Notes: generated from the sequence alone by a model not told the origin. A DNA stretch of 64,000 nt from Okeania sp034190295 (GCA_034190295.1 JAXHSW010000016.1:15405-79404), one strand, 5' to 3'. Counted from the first letter of the stretch, positions 52,225 to 61,155 are shown. Numbers and translations: made by a program.

Positions 52225-52695
52225 ATGTCTCGTCGTAGAGTTGTTCAAAGACGTCCTGTGCCTCCAGATGCACAGTACAATAGTCGATTAGTCAGTATGA
52301 TGGTACGACGCATAATGCGTCACGGTAAAAAATCCTTAGCATTTAATATCGTGTACGATGCGTTTAAAACTATTGAAGAAAGGACAGATTCAGATCCTTT
52401 AGAACTATTTGAAAAAGCAGTCCGGAATGTGACTCCTTTAGTAGAAGTTAAGGCCCGTCGTGTGGGTGGTGCAACATACCAGGTGCCGATGGAAGTACGC
52501 TCAGACCGTGGAACTAGCCTGGCCCTGCGTTGGTTGGTGCAATATTCCAGAACTAGAGGCGGAAAAACAATGGCCATGAAGTTAGCCAATGAATTAATGG
52601 ACGCTGCTAACGAAACAGGTAGTGCAGTTCGTAAGCGAGAAGAAACTCACAGAATGGCAGAAGCAAATAAGGCTTTTGCTCACTATCGTTATTAA
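52225..52695 (+). CDS. rpsG: Ribosomal protein uS7
   Basis: This complete 156-residue uS7 has MSRRRVVQRRPVPPDAQYNSRLVSMMVRRIMRHGKKSLA, NVTPLVEVKARRVGGATYQVPMEV, RWLVQYSRTRGGKTMAMKLANELMDA and the Arg/Glu-rich end RKREETHRMAEANKAFAHYRY. It binds the 16S 3' major domain and nucleates 30S head assembly, and in many bacteria it represses its own operon. It lies between rpsL and fusA in the canonical order. No separate terminator was seen before the heptamer-rich spacer that follows. Confidence 0.98.
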   Translation: MSRRRVVQRRPVPPDAQYNSRLVSMMVRRIMRHGKKSLAFNIVYDAFKTIEERTDSDPLELFEKAVRNVTPLVEVKARRVGGATYQVPMEVRSDRGTSLALRWLVQYSRTRGGKTMAMKLANELMDAANETGSAVRKREETHRMAEANKAFAHYRY

Positions 52696-52700
52696 AAAGC

Positions 52701-52853
52701 ATTCAGCATTTCAGCATTCAGCAGTCAGCTTTGCGCGTTTGCGTAGCATTATGGAGGAAAGGGGATTTAAGCCATTCCTAAAATTAAACGACTACCATTA
52801 CATAAGCACTACCTTTTTAGGCTGATAGCTGAATGCTGATAGCTGATAGCTAG
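52701..52853 (+). repeat. Heptamer arrays (ATTCAGC and GCTGATA types) between rpsG and fusA
   Basis: Imperfect ATTCAGC units lie at about 52701-52730. GCTGATA, GCTGAAT, GCTGATA and GCTGATA follow one another at 52821-52848. The two sets are roughly inverted relative to each other and could pair. They are short tandem repeats of the cyanobacterial type. Confidence 0.8.
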
Positions 52854-52932
52854 TTAAAGCTAATAAAGAATACCGCCACTTGTACCCAAAATTATAGAAT
52901 TTTAATTAAGCATAAAAATCTGAAGTACAGAT

Positions 52933-52940
52933 AAAGGAGG
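52933..52940 (+). promoter_or_regulatory. Shine-Dalgarno AAAGGAGG setting a GTG start for fusA
   Basis: AAAGGAGG ends five bases before the GTG at 52946, the optimal distance. This argues for GTG over the ATG at 52958, which would be 17 bases away. Confidence 0.85.
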
Positions 52941-52945
52941 TAACT

Positions 52946-55021
52946 GTGGGACGTAGTATGCCACTAGAGCGCGTGCGAAATATCGGTATCGCAGCTCATA
53001 TAGATGCGGGTAAGACAACAACAACAGAAAGAATCCTATTTTATTCCGGTATAGTACATAAAATGGGGGAAGTTCACGATGGGACCGCAGTTACCGACTG
53101 GATGGCTCAAGAGCGAGAACGTGGAATTACTATTACTGCGGCTGCTATTAGCACTAAGTGGTTAGACCATCAAATTAATATTATTGATACTCCAGGACAC
53201 GTAGACTTCACCATAGAAGTAGAACGTTCCATGAGGGTTCTGGATGGAATAATAGCTGTATTCTGCTCGGTAGGAGGAGTACAGCCTCAATCAGAAACTG
53301 TCTGGCGTCAAGCTGACCGTTACCATGTCCCTCGTATGGCCTTTGTGAATAAGATGGACAGGACAGGGGCGAACTTCTTTAAGGTATACGAGCAAGTTCG
53401 CGATCGCCTCCGAGCTAATGCAGTTCCAGTCCAAATCCCGATCGGTAGTGAAAATGAATTTAGGGGAATTGTAGATTTGGTGGGGATGAAAGCTTTTATC
53501 TACACCAATGACCTCGGAACAGATATTCAAAAAACGGAAATTCCAGCAGAAGTAGAAGAGTTAGCTCAAGAATATCGTCTTAAGTTAGTTGAGTCAGTAG
53601 CGGAAACTGATGATGCTTTGACAGAAAAGTATCTCGAAGGAGAGGAATTTACAGAAGAGGAAATTCGTAAAGCTCTACGTCAAGCCACTATTAAAGGTAC
53701 AGTTGTACCAATGTTATGTGGTTCAGCTTTCAAAAATAAAGGTGTTCAACTTCTACTTGATGCAGTAGTAGATTATTTGCCCGCTCCAACAGAAGTCCCA
53801 CCAATTGAAGGAACATTGCCAAATGGCGAACAAGATACAAGACCTTCAGATGATGAAACTCCTCTAGCAGCTCTGGCATTTAAAATTATGTCAGACCCTT
53901 ATGGTCGTCTCACCTTTTTACGGGTATATTCTGGAGTACTTCCTAAAGGTAGTTATATCCTCAATTCTACTAAGGATAAGAAAGAAAGAATTTCTCGTCT
54001 AATTGTTCTAAAAGCTGATGAAAAAATAGATGTAGATGAACTGCGGGCAGGAGATTTGGGGGCAGTTGTAGGCATGAAACATACCTTGACAGGTGATACA
54101 GTTTGTGATAAGGATAATCCAATTCTTCTAGAATCTCTTTATGTTCCTGAGCCAGTTATATCTGTGGCCGTGGAGCCCAAAACTAAACAAGATATGGAGA
54201 AACTATCTCAGGCACTTCAGGCACTTTCAGACGAAGACCCTACATTCCGAGTGAGTATTAATCCAGAAACTAACCAAACAGTAATTGCTGGGATGGGTGA
54301 GCTTCACCTGGAAATTTTGGTAGACCGGATGCTGCGGGAATATAAGGTGGAAGCTAATGTGGGTCAACCACAGGTGGCTTACCGAGAGACTATTCGCCAA
54401 CAGGTTGAGGCCGAAGGTAAATTTATCCGTCAAAGTGGTGGCAAAGGTCAGTATGGCCATGTGGTCATAGAACTGGAACCAGGAGAGCTAGGTAGTGGTT
54501 TTGAGTTTGTCTCCAAGATTGTTGGAGGGACAGTACCTAAAGAATTTATTAGTCCAGCAGAACAAGGAATGAAAGAGGCTTGTGAGGCAGGAATTTTGGC
54601 TGGTTATCCATTAATAGATGTTAAGGCTACTCTGGTGGATGGATCTTACCATGATGTGGATTCTTCGGAAATGGCTTTTAAAATTGCTGGCTCTATGGCA
54701 ATTAAGGAAGGTGTTACTAAGGCTTCACCTGTGTTATTGGAGCCAAAGATGAAAATTGAGATAGAAGTACCTGAAGAATATATTGGTAATATTATCGGAG
54801 ACCTTAACTCTAGAAGAGGACAAATAGAGGGACAGGGAGTAGAATCAGGTATGGCTAAAGTAACAGCAAAAGTTCCTTTAGCAGAAATGTTTGGTTATGC
54901 TACTGACATGAGGTCAAAAACTCAAGGTCGTGGTATCTTTTCGATGGAATTTAGTCACTATGAGGAAGTGCCTCGTAATGTGGCAGAGACTATCATTGCG
55001 AAGACCAAAGGATATGTCTAG
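52946..55021 (+). CDS. fusA: Elongation factor G
   Basis: This complete 691-residue EF-G moves tRNA and mRNA through the ribosome using GTP. The G1 P-loop AHIDAGKTTTTE, G2 RERGITITAAA, G3 DTPGHVDF and G4 NKMDRTGA are all present. The domain IV loop follows QYGHVVIELEPGE, and the C-terminal end is GIFSMEFSHYEEVPRNVAETIIAKTKGY. The strong ribosome binding site sets the GTG at 52946 as start, giving MGRSMPLERVRNIG. It is the third gene of the str cluster, with tuf 252 bp downstream. Confidence 0.98.
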   Translation: MGRSMPLERVRNIGIAAHIDAGKTTTTERILFYSGIVHKMGEVHDGTAVTDWMAQERERGITITAAAISTKWLDHQINIIDTPGHVDFTIEVERSMRVLDGIIAVFCSVGGVQPQSETVWRQADRYHVPRMAFVNKMDRTGANFFKVYEQVRDRLRANAVPVQIPIGSENEFRGIVDLVGMKAFIYTNDLGTDIQKTEIPAEVEELAQEYRLKLVESVAETDDALTEKYLEGEEFTEEEIRKALRQATIKGTVVPMLCGSAFKNKGVQLLLDAVVDYLPAPTEVPPIEGTLPNGEQDTRPSDDETPLAALAFKIMSDPYGRLTFLRVYSGVLPKGSYILNSTKDKKERISRLIVLKADEKIDVDELRAGDLGAVVGMKHTLTGDTVCDKDNPILLESLYVPEPVISVAVEPKTKQDMEKLSQALQALSDEDPTFRVSINPETNQTVIAGMGELHLEILVDRMLREYKVEANVGQPQVAYRETIRQQVEAEGKFIRQSGGKGQYGHVVIELEPGELGSGFEFVSKIVGGTVPKEFISPAEQGMKEACEAGILAGYPLIDVKATLVDGSYHDVDSSEMAFKIAGSMAIKEGVTKASPVLLEPKMKIEIEVPEEYIGNIIGDLNSRRGQIEGQGVESGMAKVTAKVPLAEMFGYATDMRSKTQGRGIFSMEFSHYEEVPRNVAETIIAKTKGYV

Positions 55022-55273
55022 CAATTCTGCAATTTATTTAGTTCTTAGATTAAAATTTTAGTTTTGGATTGAATAATGTGAAAATAAAAGAACTGACTGC
55101 TAAATGAAAACTGACAATTGACTAAAAAAATAGGCAATTGAAAGAAAGGGCCGACAAAGATTAGTTAAACGGCTCGGCAGAGTTGTCAAAATTTATCTAT
55201 TATTATCAGTGCATCCGTTTCCTCATCCAAAGGAGGCGGAATTAACAACGGAAAAAAAAGGAACAAGTAATTA

Positions 55274-56503
55274 ATGGCACGCGCAAAATTTGAAAGAAAC
55301 AAACCTCACGTCAATATTGGAACTATTGGACACGTTGACCACGGTAAAACAACCCTGACAGCGGCAATTACAATGACTTTGGCTGCTACTGGCAAAGCTA
55401 AGGCCAGGAACTATGCTGATATTGATGCAGCTCCAGAAGAGAAAGCACGGGGTATTACAATTAATACTGCTCATGTAGAGTACGAAACAGAAGGACGCCA
55501 CTATGCTCATGTTGATTGTCCCGGACACGCTGACTATGTAAAAAATATGATTACAGGTGCAGCTCAAATGGACGGTGCAATTCTAGTAGTTTCTGCTGCT
55601 GATGGTCCAATGCCCCAAACTCGCGAGCATATTCTATTGGCCAAGCAGGTAGGGGTTCCTAATATAGTTGTTTTCCTCAATAAGCAAGATATGGTGGACG
55701 ATGAGGAACTTTTGGAACTGGTGGAACTGGAAGTTCGGGAACTTTTAAGTGACTATGATTTTGATGGAGATAATATTCCGATCGCTTCTGGTTCTGCTTT
55801 ACAGGCAGTAGAAGCACTAACAGCTAACCCCAATATAGGAAAGGGTGAAAATGAGTGGGTGGATAAAATTCTGGCTCTGATGGATGAGGTTGATGGATAT
55901 ATTCCTACACCAGAACGTGATGTTGATAAGCCATTCCTCATGGCGGTAGAGGATGTATTCTCTATTACTGGTCGTGGTACTGTAGCTACAGGACGGATTG
56001 AGCGTGGTAAGGTCAAAGTCGGTGAAACTGTAGAATTGGTGGGTATCAGAGACACTCGTAATACCACAGTTACAGGTGTGGAAATGTTCCAGAAAATTCT
56101 GGACGAAGGAATGGCAGGTGATAATGTGGGATTACTACTGCGTGGTATGCAGAAAGATGATATTCAACGTGGTATGGTGTTGGCCAAACCAGGCTCTATT
56201 ACTCCCCACAAAAAATTTGAATCTGAAGTTTATGTTCTGAAAAAGGAAGAAGGAGGTCGTCATACACCTTTCTTCCCTAACTATCGTCCTCAATTCTACA
56301 TCCGGACAACAGATGTGACTGGTGCTATTGAGTCTTTTACTGCTGATGATGGTAGTGCAGCAGAAATGGTAATGCCTGGGGACCGGATTAAAATGACGGT
56401 TCTACTAATCAACCCAGTGGCAATTGAACAAGGTATGCGTTTTGCCATTCGTGAAGGTGGGAGGACTATTGGTGCTGGTGTTGTTTCTAAGATTCTAGAG
56501 TAG
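55274..56503 (+). CDS. tuf: Elongation factor Tu
   Basis: This complete 409-residue EF-Tu delivers aminoacyl-tRNA to the ribosome. The GTP-binding motifs are GHVDHGKTTL (19-28), RGITINTAH, DCPGHADYVKNMITG and NKQDMVDDEEL (G4). Domain II is GRGTVATGRIERG and the end is GMRFAIREGGRTIGAGVVSKILE. The usual bacterial insertion lengths are kept. It is the only tuf in the window and directly follows fusA. The region from 56504 to rpsJ is expanded by repeats to about 610 bp. Confidence 0.98.
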   Translation: MARAKFERNKPHVNIGTIGHVDHGKTTLTAAITMTLAATGKAKARNYADIDAAPEEKARGITINTAHVEYETEGRHYAHVDCPGHADYVKNMITGAAQMDGAILVVSAADGPMPQTREHILLAKQVGVPNIVVFLNKQDMVDDEELLELVELEVRELLSDYDFDGDNIPIASGSALQAVEALTANPNIGKGENEWVDKILALMDEVDGYIPTPERDVDKPFLMAVEDVFSITGRGTVATGRIERGKVKVGETVELVGIRDTRNTTVTGVEMFQKILDEGMAGDNVGLLLRGMQKDDIQRGMVLAKPGSITPHKKFESEVYVLKKEEGGRHTPFFPNYRPQFYIRTTDVTGAIESFTADDGSAAEMVMPGDRIKMTVLLINPVAIEQGMRFAIREGGRTIGAGVVSKILE

Positions 56504-56547
56504 GACAACTTCCTCAAAGATTAAGTGGCAGAAAAGTACTGATTTCA

Positions 56548-56706
56548 TTAATGGATAATGGATAATGGATAATGGATAATTACCTCTCCTCTTTTAGGGA
56601 GAGGATTGACCAATAAGGAAAAAATTTATTTTTTTTCCCTTGAAAGGGAAGGGTTTTAACCTGAATTGTTTAATTATTTAATTATTTAATTATTAATTAT
56701 TCGGTA
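56548..56706 (+). repeat. Dispersed repeat R1 copy between tuf and rpsJ
   Basis: Four GGATAAT units are followed by TACCTCTCCTCTTTTAGGGAGAGGATTGACC, an A-rich stretch, CCCTTGAAAGGGAAGGG and TTCGGTAAATT, the R1 order. It separates the ribosomal genes. Confidence 0.85.
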
Positions 56707-56783
56707 AATTGATATTTGCTTTTCTGCTGCTTAATTATCGAAATAATTGGGTATATAGCGCTACGCGCAAGGCAAAAGTCATT

Positions 56784-56918
56784 TCAGTTATCAGTTATCA
56801 GTACCGACTCCTGTTTGCGCAGCATGACAAACGCAAAGCAATAGACTTGAAATACTAAAGTTTATTTTTTTTATCCCCTTGAAAGGGGAGGCTATTGACC
56901 TGAATTTTTGGGTCAAAA
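56784..56918 (+). repeat. Heptamer repeat (TCAGTTA)x2 and R1 fragment
   Basis: TCAGTTA, TCAGTTA and TCAGTACC lie at 56784-56805, preceded by AAAGTCATT as at 5832 and 12514. A 3' R1 half (CCCCTTGAAAGGGGAGGC ... TTTTTGGGTCA) lies at 56868-56918. Confidence 0.75.
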
Positions 56919-56975
56919 ATAATCTATGACTGAGTTTGAGAATTGAGGAATGTCCACGTCCTTTGCTTTGATTGC

Positions 56976-57085
56976 TATAAAACCCCGCCTTGAATGGCAA
57001 AATGTTTTTGGAGGTCCGAGTTACAAAAATAACTTCTGACTTCTGAATTTTGACTTCTGACTTAATTTGACTTCTGACTTCATTA
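56976..57085 (+). repeat. Short dispersed repeat and GACTTCT tandem repeats
   Basis: TAAAACCCCGCCTT ... TTTTTGGAG ... GTTACAAAAATAACTTCTG resembles 10747-10822. Several CTTCTGA/TTGACTTCTGACTT units follow up to the rpsJ start. No gene. Confidence 0.65.
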
Positions 57086-57113
57086 AAATCTGAACCTAGA
57101 AAATTAAAGAGAA

Positions 57114-57431
57114 ATGGCCACAATTCAACAGCAAAAAATTCGGATTCGCCTCAAGGCATTTGACCGTCGTTTACTTGATACATCTTGTGAAAAAATTGTA
57201 GATACGGCAAATAGAACGGGAGCTACAGCTATTGGGCCAATACCATTGCCCACAAAACGACGCATTTACTGTTTGTTGCGATCGCCTCACGTTGATAAAG
57301 ATTCACGAGAACACTTTGAAACTAGGACACACCGTAGAATTATAGATATTTATCAACCTTCATCAAAAACAATTGATGCACTGATGAAACTGGATTTACC
57401 AGCAGGTGTAGATATTGAAGTGAAGTTATAG
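57114..57431 (+). CDS. rpsJ: Ribosomal protein uS10
   Basis: This complete 105-residue uS10 has KIRIRLKAFDRRLLDTSCEKIVDTANRTGATAIGPIPLPTKRRIYCLLRSPHVDKDSREHFETRTHRRIIDIYQPSSKTIDALMKLDLPAGVDIEVKL as a continuous match to the family, stated here by blocks: IRLKAFDRRLLD, GPIPLPTKRRIYC and SREHFETRTHRR. It is part of the 30S head and of transcription antitermination complexes with NusB. It lies 610 bp after tuf, a wider gap than usual. ATG at 57114, following AAAGAGAAATGG context. Confidence 0.97.
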   Translation: MATIQQQKIRIRLKAFDRRLLDTSCEKIVDTANRTGATAIGPIPLPTKRRIYCLLRSPHVDKDSREHFETRTHRRIIDIYQPSSKTIDALMKLDLPAGVDIEVKL

Positions 57432-57447
57432 CAAAATTAGCTGAATC

Positions 57448-57546
57448 GCTGAGAAGCTTCACGCCATAATATGCAAATTTGGCGTGAGATGAATCGGCGG
57501 CAAATTGAATGGACATCGAACCTATTCAATTTGCAAATATCTCAGC
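57448..57546 (+). ncRNA. Candidate structured RNA (three-way junction) after rpsJ
   Basis: Three perfect stems nest neatly. The outer stem GCTGAG (57448-57453) pairs with CTCAGC (57541-57546). Inside it, hairpin 1 is TCACGCC (57459-57465) with GGCGTGA (57481-57487), and hairpin 2 is CAAATTGAAT (57501-57510) with ATTCAATTTG (57524-57533). The loop of hairpin 1 (TGCAAATT) is complementary to AATTTGCA after hairpin 2, so an alternative pairing is possible. A diverged relative lies at 48888-49000. It may be a 3'UTR element, a small RNA or a transposon relic. No expression evidence. Confidence 0.45.
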
Positions 57547-57711
57547 AGAAGCTTTCCCCCTGGTTGAAAAATACGAAAACCATAGCTAAATTTACCAAGG
57601 CCAAAAAATCTTAAAATCAAAAATAGTAAGCCCATAGATATCTCAAGAATAGAAAAATCGGCTAAAGTATAAGAAGTATTAAGAACCAGAACTTTATTTT
57701 AATGATGAAAG

Positions 57712-58350
57712 ATGGCATCCTCTTCTGTAGCTGTTCGAGAACTTCCCCTATTTCCACTACCAGAAGTAGTATTATTTCCAGGTAGACCCCTACCGCTACA
57801 CATCTTTGAATTTCGCTATAGAATTATGATGAATACAGTTCTAGAAAGCGATAGTAGATTTGGTATTTTGATGTGGGATTCTACTCAAGACCGAGTTGTG
57901 GCCACTGGATGTTGCGCTAAGATTGAGAACTACCAACGCTTACCTGACGATCGGATGAAGATTTTGACAGTAGGTGAGCAGAGATTTAGAGTTTTGGACA
58001 CAATTAGAGAGAAACCTTATCTAGTTGGTTTGGTTGAGTGGATAGAAGATGATTCTTCAGAAAATACTCTTGGAGAGTTATCAAATCAAGTTGAAGCTTT
58101 GCTAAAGGATGTGGTTCATCTTTCAGGTAAACTTATGGATCAGAGTATAGAATTACCGACTGATATTCCTAATTTACCAGAAGAATTGTCATATTGGGTG
58201 GCTAGCAATCTTTATGGAGTAGCAACTGAACAGCAAGCTCTTTTGGAGATGCAAGATACTGCTACTAGGTTGGAAAGAGAAGTAGAAATTCTTACATCTA
58301 CTCGCAATCATCTGGCAGCTAGAACTGTTCTGAAAGATACTTTAAAATAA
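57712..58350 (+). CDS. Lon N-terminal (substrate-binding) domain protein
   Basis: This stand-alone LON substrate-binding domain protein has 212 residues. The opening VRELPLFPLPEVVLFPGRPLPLHIFEFRYRIMM is the family signature, followed by FGILMWDSTQDRVVATGCCAKIENYQRLPDDRMKILTVGEQRFRV. The C-terminal half is helical (LSNQVEALLKDVVHLSGKL, LEMQDTATRLEREVEIL). No ATPase or protease part follows. In cyanobacteria this gene commonly follows rpsJ. The biological role is not known, although substrate or partner binding for proteolysis is plausible. The ATG at 57712 lies after a 280-bp spacer with the RNA candidate. Confidence 0.92.
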   Translation: MASSSVAVRELPLFPLPEVVLFPGRPLPLHIFEFRYRIMMNTVLESDSRFGILMWDSTQDRVVATGCCAKIENYQRLPDDRMKILTVGEQRFRVLDTIREKPYLVGLVEWIEDDSSENTLGELSNQVEALLKDVVHLSGKLMDQSIELPTDIPNLPEELSYWVASNLYGVATEQQALLEMQDTATRLEREVEILTSTRNHLAARTVLKDTLK

Positions 58351-58504
58351 ACTGTGGCAATGATGTTGTAAATTCAAGGCTTTTGTTTAGAGAAGGTTAT
58401 TAATAGAATATACAGCTCAATAATTGGTGGTGGGAAGCACGGAAGCTACTTAATTGTAGTTTCTGACTCACTTCCTAAATATTATTTTTCCATAAGCTTT
58501 TTCA

Positions 58505-58632
58505 ACAATTAATAATTAATAATTAATAATTAATAATTACCTCTTCTTTTCAAGGAGAGGATTGACTAATAATGAAAAATTTTATTTATTATCCCCTTAA
58601 AAGGGGAGGCTTTAAACCACAATTTTCGGTAA
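58505..58632 (+). repeat. Dispersed repeat R1 copy
   Basis: TAATAATTAATAATTACC, TCTTTTCAAGGAGAGGATTGAC, an A/T-rich stretch, CCCCTTAAAAGGGGAGGCTTT and TTTTCGGTAAG follow in order. It is in the spacer between convergent genes; a GACTCCTGACTCCT tandem lies at about 58700. Confidence 0.85.
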
Positions 58633-58788
58633 GATCAAATCTTTCTAATTCAGGTATTATAAAATCTTTACTACATCCTCTTTGCTCCTGACTCGGTCTT
58701 CCTGACTCCTGACTCCTAATTAACTATCTAATTATACCAATGCTACCGGATTTGATATAACAAGGTAATCAAGTACTTTTTGAGTAAA

Positions 58789-59352
58789 CTAAGCAGCTAG
58801 TAAATTCCTCTCTTCTGACTTTGCCCAGTTGCTATAGTCTAATAATAATTTATTCATCAATCCTTGCTTCATTTTGAGTAAGATACTACCTAATAAGTTA
58901 TTGCCTGTAGATAGCAAAATTGATTTGGGTATTTTATTGAAAGGAGCAGGCAAAAATATTTGTAAAGCTAACTCTACTTTTCCTTCTAGAATAGTTTTAT
59001 TCTGATTTTTGGTAGGCTGCATTGTACCATTGAGGTTCAATTGAAAATGTTCATTAATCATTTCAATCCCTTTTAGTTGGCAACCAACAGACTTTAAGTT
59101 GACTACTCCTTTAGAAGTTGTCAAAATTTTCATGTCGATAATTGGTTCAATTTTCAACATAAAGAATTTGAGAGGTTTCATTTTTAAACGATATATATCG
59201 TTAGTTAATTTTTCTATACAGTTAGGGTCTGCTATAACTTCTACAATACGTTGTGGTTGACTTAAATAATTTTGAATACTTATAGACTCTTCTGGAACAG
59301 GTATATTGACGGATTGAGATGCAAAAAAATTATTATACATAGTAGCTAGCAA
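58789..59352 (-). CDS. DUF1997 protein, paralogue 1
   Basis: This cyanobacterial DUF1997 family protein has 187 residues. An opening FFASQSVNIPVPEESISIQNYLSQPQRIVEVIADPNCIEKL is followed by YRLKMKPLKFFMLKIEPIIDMKI, GCQLKGIEMINEHFQLNLNG and the C-terminal LLSTGNNLLGSILLKMKQGLMNKLLLDYSNWA. The family is restricted mainly to cyanobacteria and plastids, and its function is unknown to me; the fold may be a lipid- or hydrophobic-ligand-binding cup. The start is the ATG at 59352 or the one four codons later. A paralogue follows upstream at 59865 in the same orientation. Confidence 0.85.
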   Translation of the reverse strand: MLATMYNNFFASQSVNIPVPEESISIQNYLSQPQRIVEVIADPNCIEKLTNDIYRLKMKPLKFFMLKIEPIIDMKILTTSKGVVNLKSVGCQLKGIEMINEHFQLNLNGTMQPTKNQNKTILEGKVELALQIFLPAPFNKIPKSILLSTGNNLLGSILLKMKQGLMNKLLLDYSNWAKSEERNLLAA

Positions 59353-59382
59353 AAGTAAGTGATTTTTATTAAAGCTATTAAT

Positions 59383-59692
59383 TAGGGAATGCTCTTAAAA
59401 GTCTTTTAGTAGGGGTAGGAGGTAGGAGACAACCCACCCGCGGGCCCAGACCGTGGAGAACCCACCCCTAGACCCTCCCAGGAGGGGAAGACAGGATAAA
59501 TGGGAATTTAGATGAGGTAGCAGTAAGAATTGTCCCAAGATTGTTCTGCCCAACTATGCGCCTAAAACCTAAAATACGCTCCTTTTTGAGCGTTAATGAC
59601 TGAAACAGGCGCACTGCAATTCGACCCTAGAAAGGCTAAAACCTTTATCTGTAAATGCTTTGATATTTAATCGACAGAGCAATAATTACCTT
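59383..59692 (+). repeat. Dispersed repeat R2, copy B
   Basis: This is the best-preserved R2 copy. It has TAGTAGGGGTAGGAGGTAGGAG, CCGCGGGCCCAGACCGTGG, ACCCACCCCTAGACCCTCCCAGGAGGGG, GTAAGAATTGTCCCAAGATTG, TGAAACAGGCGCACTGC, CTAAAACCTTTATCTG and TGCTTTGATATTTAATCG. It lies between the two DUF1997 paralogues. Its minus strand carries the G-quadruplex motif. Confidence 0.8.
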
Positions 59693-59864
59693 ATATTAGA
59701 ATATATTAAATTTTGTAACAACTTCCGTCAAGCTTGAGTGGAGAGAACTAAATACCGTTTCACGGAAGTTAAAAGTCAAAAGTCAAAAGTTATGCATTAA
59801 GATTTTATAGAAGCTCAAAACTTTGATGCTACAGTAGTTTATTTTTCAAGTGAATTGGTATAAA

Positions 59865-60455
59865 TTAAACAGCCTGACTACCAGCAGATAAAACAGAACC
59901 TTGTTGACTATTGACTAATACCTCAGTTTCATTACAGGCCCATTGATGATAATCAGCTAATAGTTGATGGGTCAATCTTTGCTTAATTGTCATTAATACA
60001 CTTTTGAGTAAACCATTACCAGTTGTTTCTAAAACTGGTAGAGGTGTTAACCATAATGGAGGAGGTAATTCTACCTTAACTTCTAAATCTGCTTTGCCTT
60101 TGAGATGAGTAACTCCTTTAATTTGGTAGGTTTGGAGAATACCAACTAGATTTAGGGCAAAACGCTGATTAATATATTCTACGCCACGAATTTCACAACC
60201 CTCTGACTTTAAGTAAATTGTGCCATTAGCGCTCGCCCAAACCCGTATATCTACAGTTGGTTGAATAGTTAACATCATAAAGTGTAGTGGACGCATTTTG
60301 AGGCGGAAGCTATCTTTGTCTAATTGCTCCAATCTTGTTGGGTCAACTAGAGCATTGACTAGACGCTTTGGTTGACGAAGATAATGATGGATAGGAACTT
60401 GTTGCTCAACTACGGGAATATTTACAGATTGGGATGCGGTAAATCTAGTAATCAT
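59865..60455 (-). CDS. DUF1997 protein, paralogue 2
   Basis: This 196-residue DUF1997 protein is similar along its length to the protein at 58789. Blocks are FTASQSVNIPVVEQQVPIHHYLRQPKRLVNALVDP, SFRLKMRPLHFMMLTIQPTVDIRV, GCEIRGVEYINQRFALNLVG and GNGLLKSVLMTIKQRLTHQLLADYHQWA. The aligned cores diverge at many positions but keep the same order, so this is an old duplication. The C-terminal tail NSQQGSVLSAGSQAV is extra. ATG at 60455. The upstream AT-rich spacer of about 150 bp before an R1 element is the likely promoter region. Confidence 0.87.
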   Translation of the reverse strand: MITRFTASQSVNIPVVEQQVPIHHYLRQPKRLVNALVDPTRLEQLDKDSFRLKMRPLHFMMLTIQPTVDIRVWASANGTIYLKSEGCEIRGVEYINQRFALNLVGILQTYQIKGVTHLKGKADLEVKVELPPPLWLTPLPVLETTGNGLLKSVLMTIKQRLTHQLLADYHQWACNETEVLVNSQQGSVLSAGSQAV

Positions 60456-60625
60456 TATTTGTATAAAAAATCAATACTTTAATACCTAAATTTTATAAAA
60501 TCTTCACATTTATTAATGTGACTTGGATCATACTGAGGTATTTACTCAAGTTTAGTCATTGGCTAGCAAGGGATTTAGGTAAAATTGATTCAAGAATGCG
60601 CGCATTCTAAATTCGCGCATTTAGA

Positions 60626-60722
60626 ATTACCTCTCCTTGAAAAGAAGAGGATTGGGTTAAAAGGAATTTTTTTCTTTTTTCTCCATGAATGGAGAGGCTT
60701 TATACCTTAATTTTTCGGTAAT
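60626..60722 (+). repeat. Dispersed repeat R1 copy
   Basis: AATTACCTCTCCTTGAAAAG, AAGAGGATTGGG, TTTTTTCTTTTTTC, TCCATGAATGGAGAGGCTT and TTTTTCGGTAATT follow in order. The hairpin here is CTCCATGAATGGAG. Confidence 0.8.
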
Positions 60723-60920
60723 TCTAGTAATCATAATGGTTAATGGATGAGAACTAATTTAAGAAATGTAACGTAATTTTACGAAGTGTAACTTATTCAA
60801 TTTTATAGAAATTGGGTTTAATCTAAAATCTAAAATAAAATGGAGATTCTATGACCGAAAAATTTTGGTCAATAACCCCCCCTTTTTAAGCTATCTCTTA
60901 CCCATAAGTCTTAGCAGAAT

Positions 60921-60962
60921 GAGGGGTGTGGGAAGGGTGGGGAGTGTGGGAGGTGTGGGGAG
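60921..60962 (+). repeat. G-rich tract with G-quadruplex motif
   Basis: GGGGTGTGGGAAGGGTGGGG has four G-tracts with loops of 1-3 bases. GAGTGTGGGAGGTGTGGGGAG follows. It lies about 200 bp upstream of pheA on the plus strand. Confidence 0.7.
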
Positions 60963-61119
60963 TAAGAATCTTGTCTACAGTTCTCAAAAAATGTATTTTT
61001 CAATGCACTTTTCTTCGGAAAAAGCCTCTCAAACACTTATATATAACTTGTCTATTTTGTCAAGTATTATCTTCAACAAAGATGGGAGATACTGTTAACG
61101 TAGCTCCTCCGTAAGAGGC

Positions 61120-61154
61120 TAACTGATAACTGATAACTGATAACTGATAACTGA
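61120..61154 (+). repeat. Heptamer repeat (TAACTGA)x5 abutting the pheA start
   Basis: Five TAACTGA units (the inverse of TCAGTTA) run from 61120 to 61154, and the pheA ATG begins one base later at 61156. No ribosome binding site is visible in the array. Confidence 0.95.
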
Positions 61155-61155
61155 A

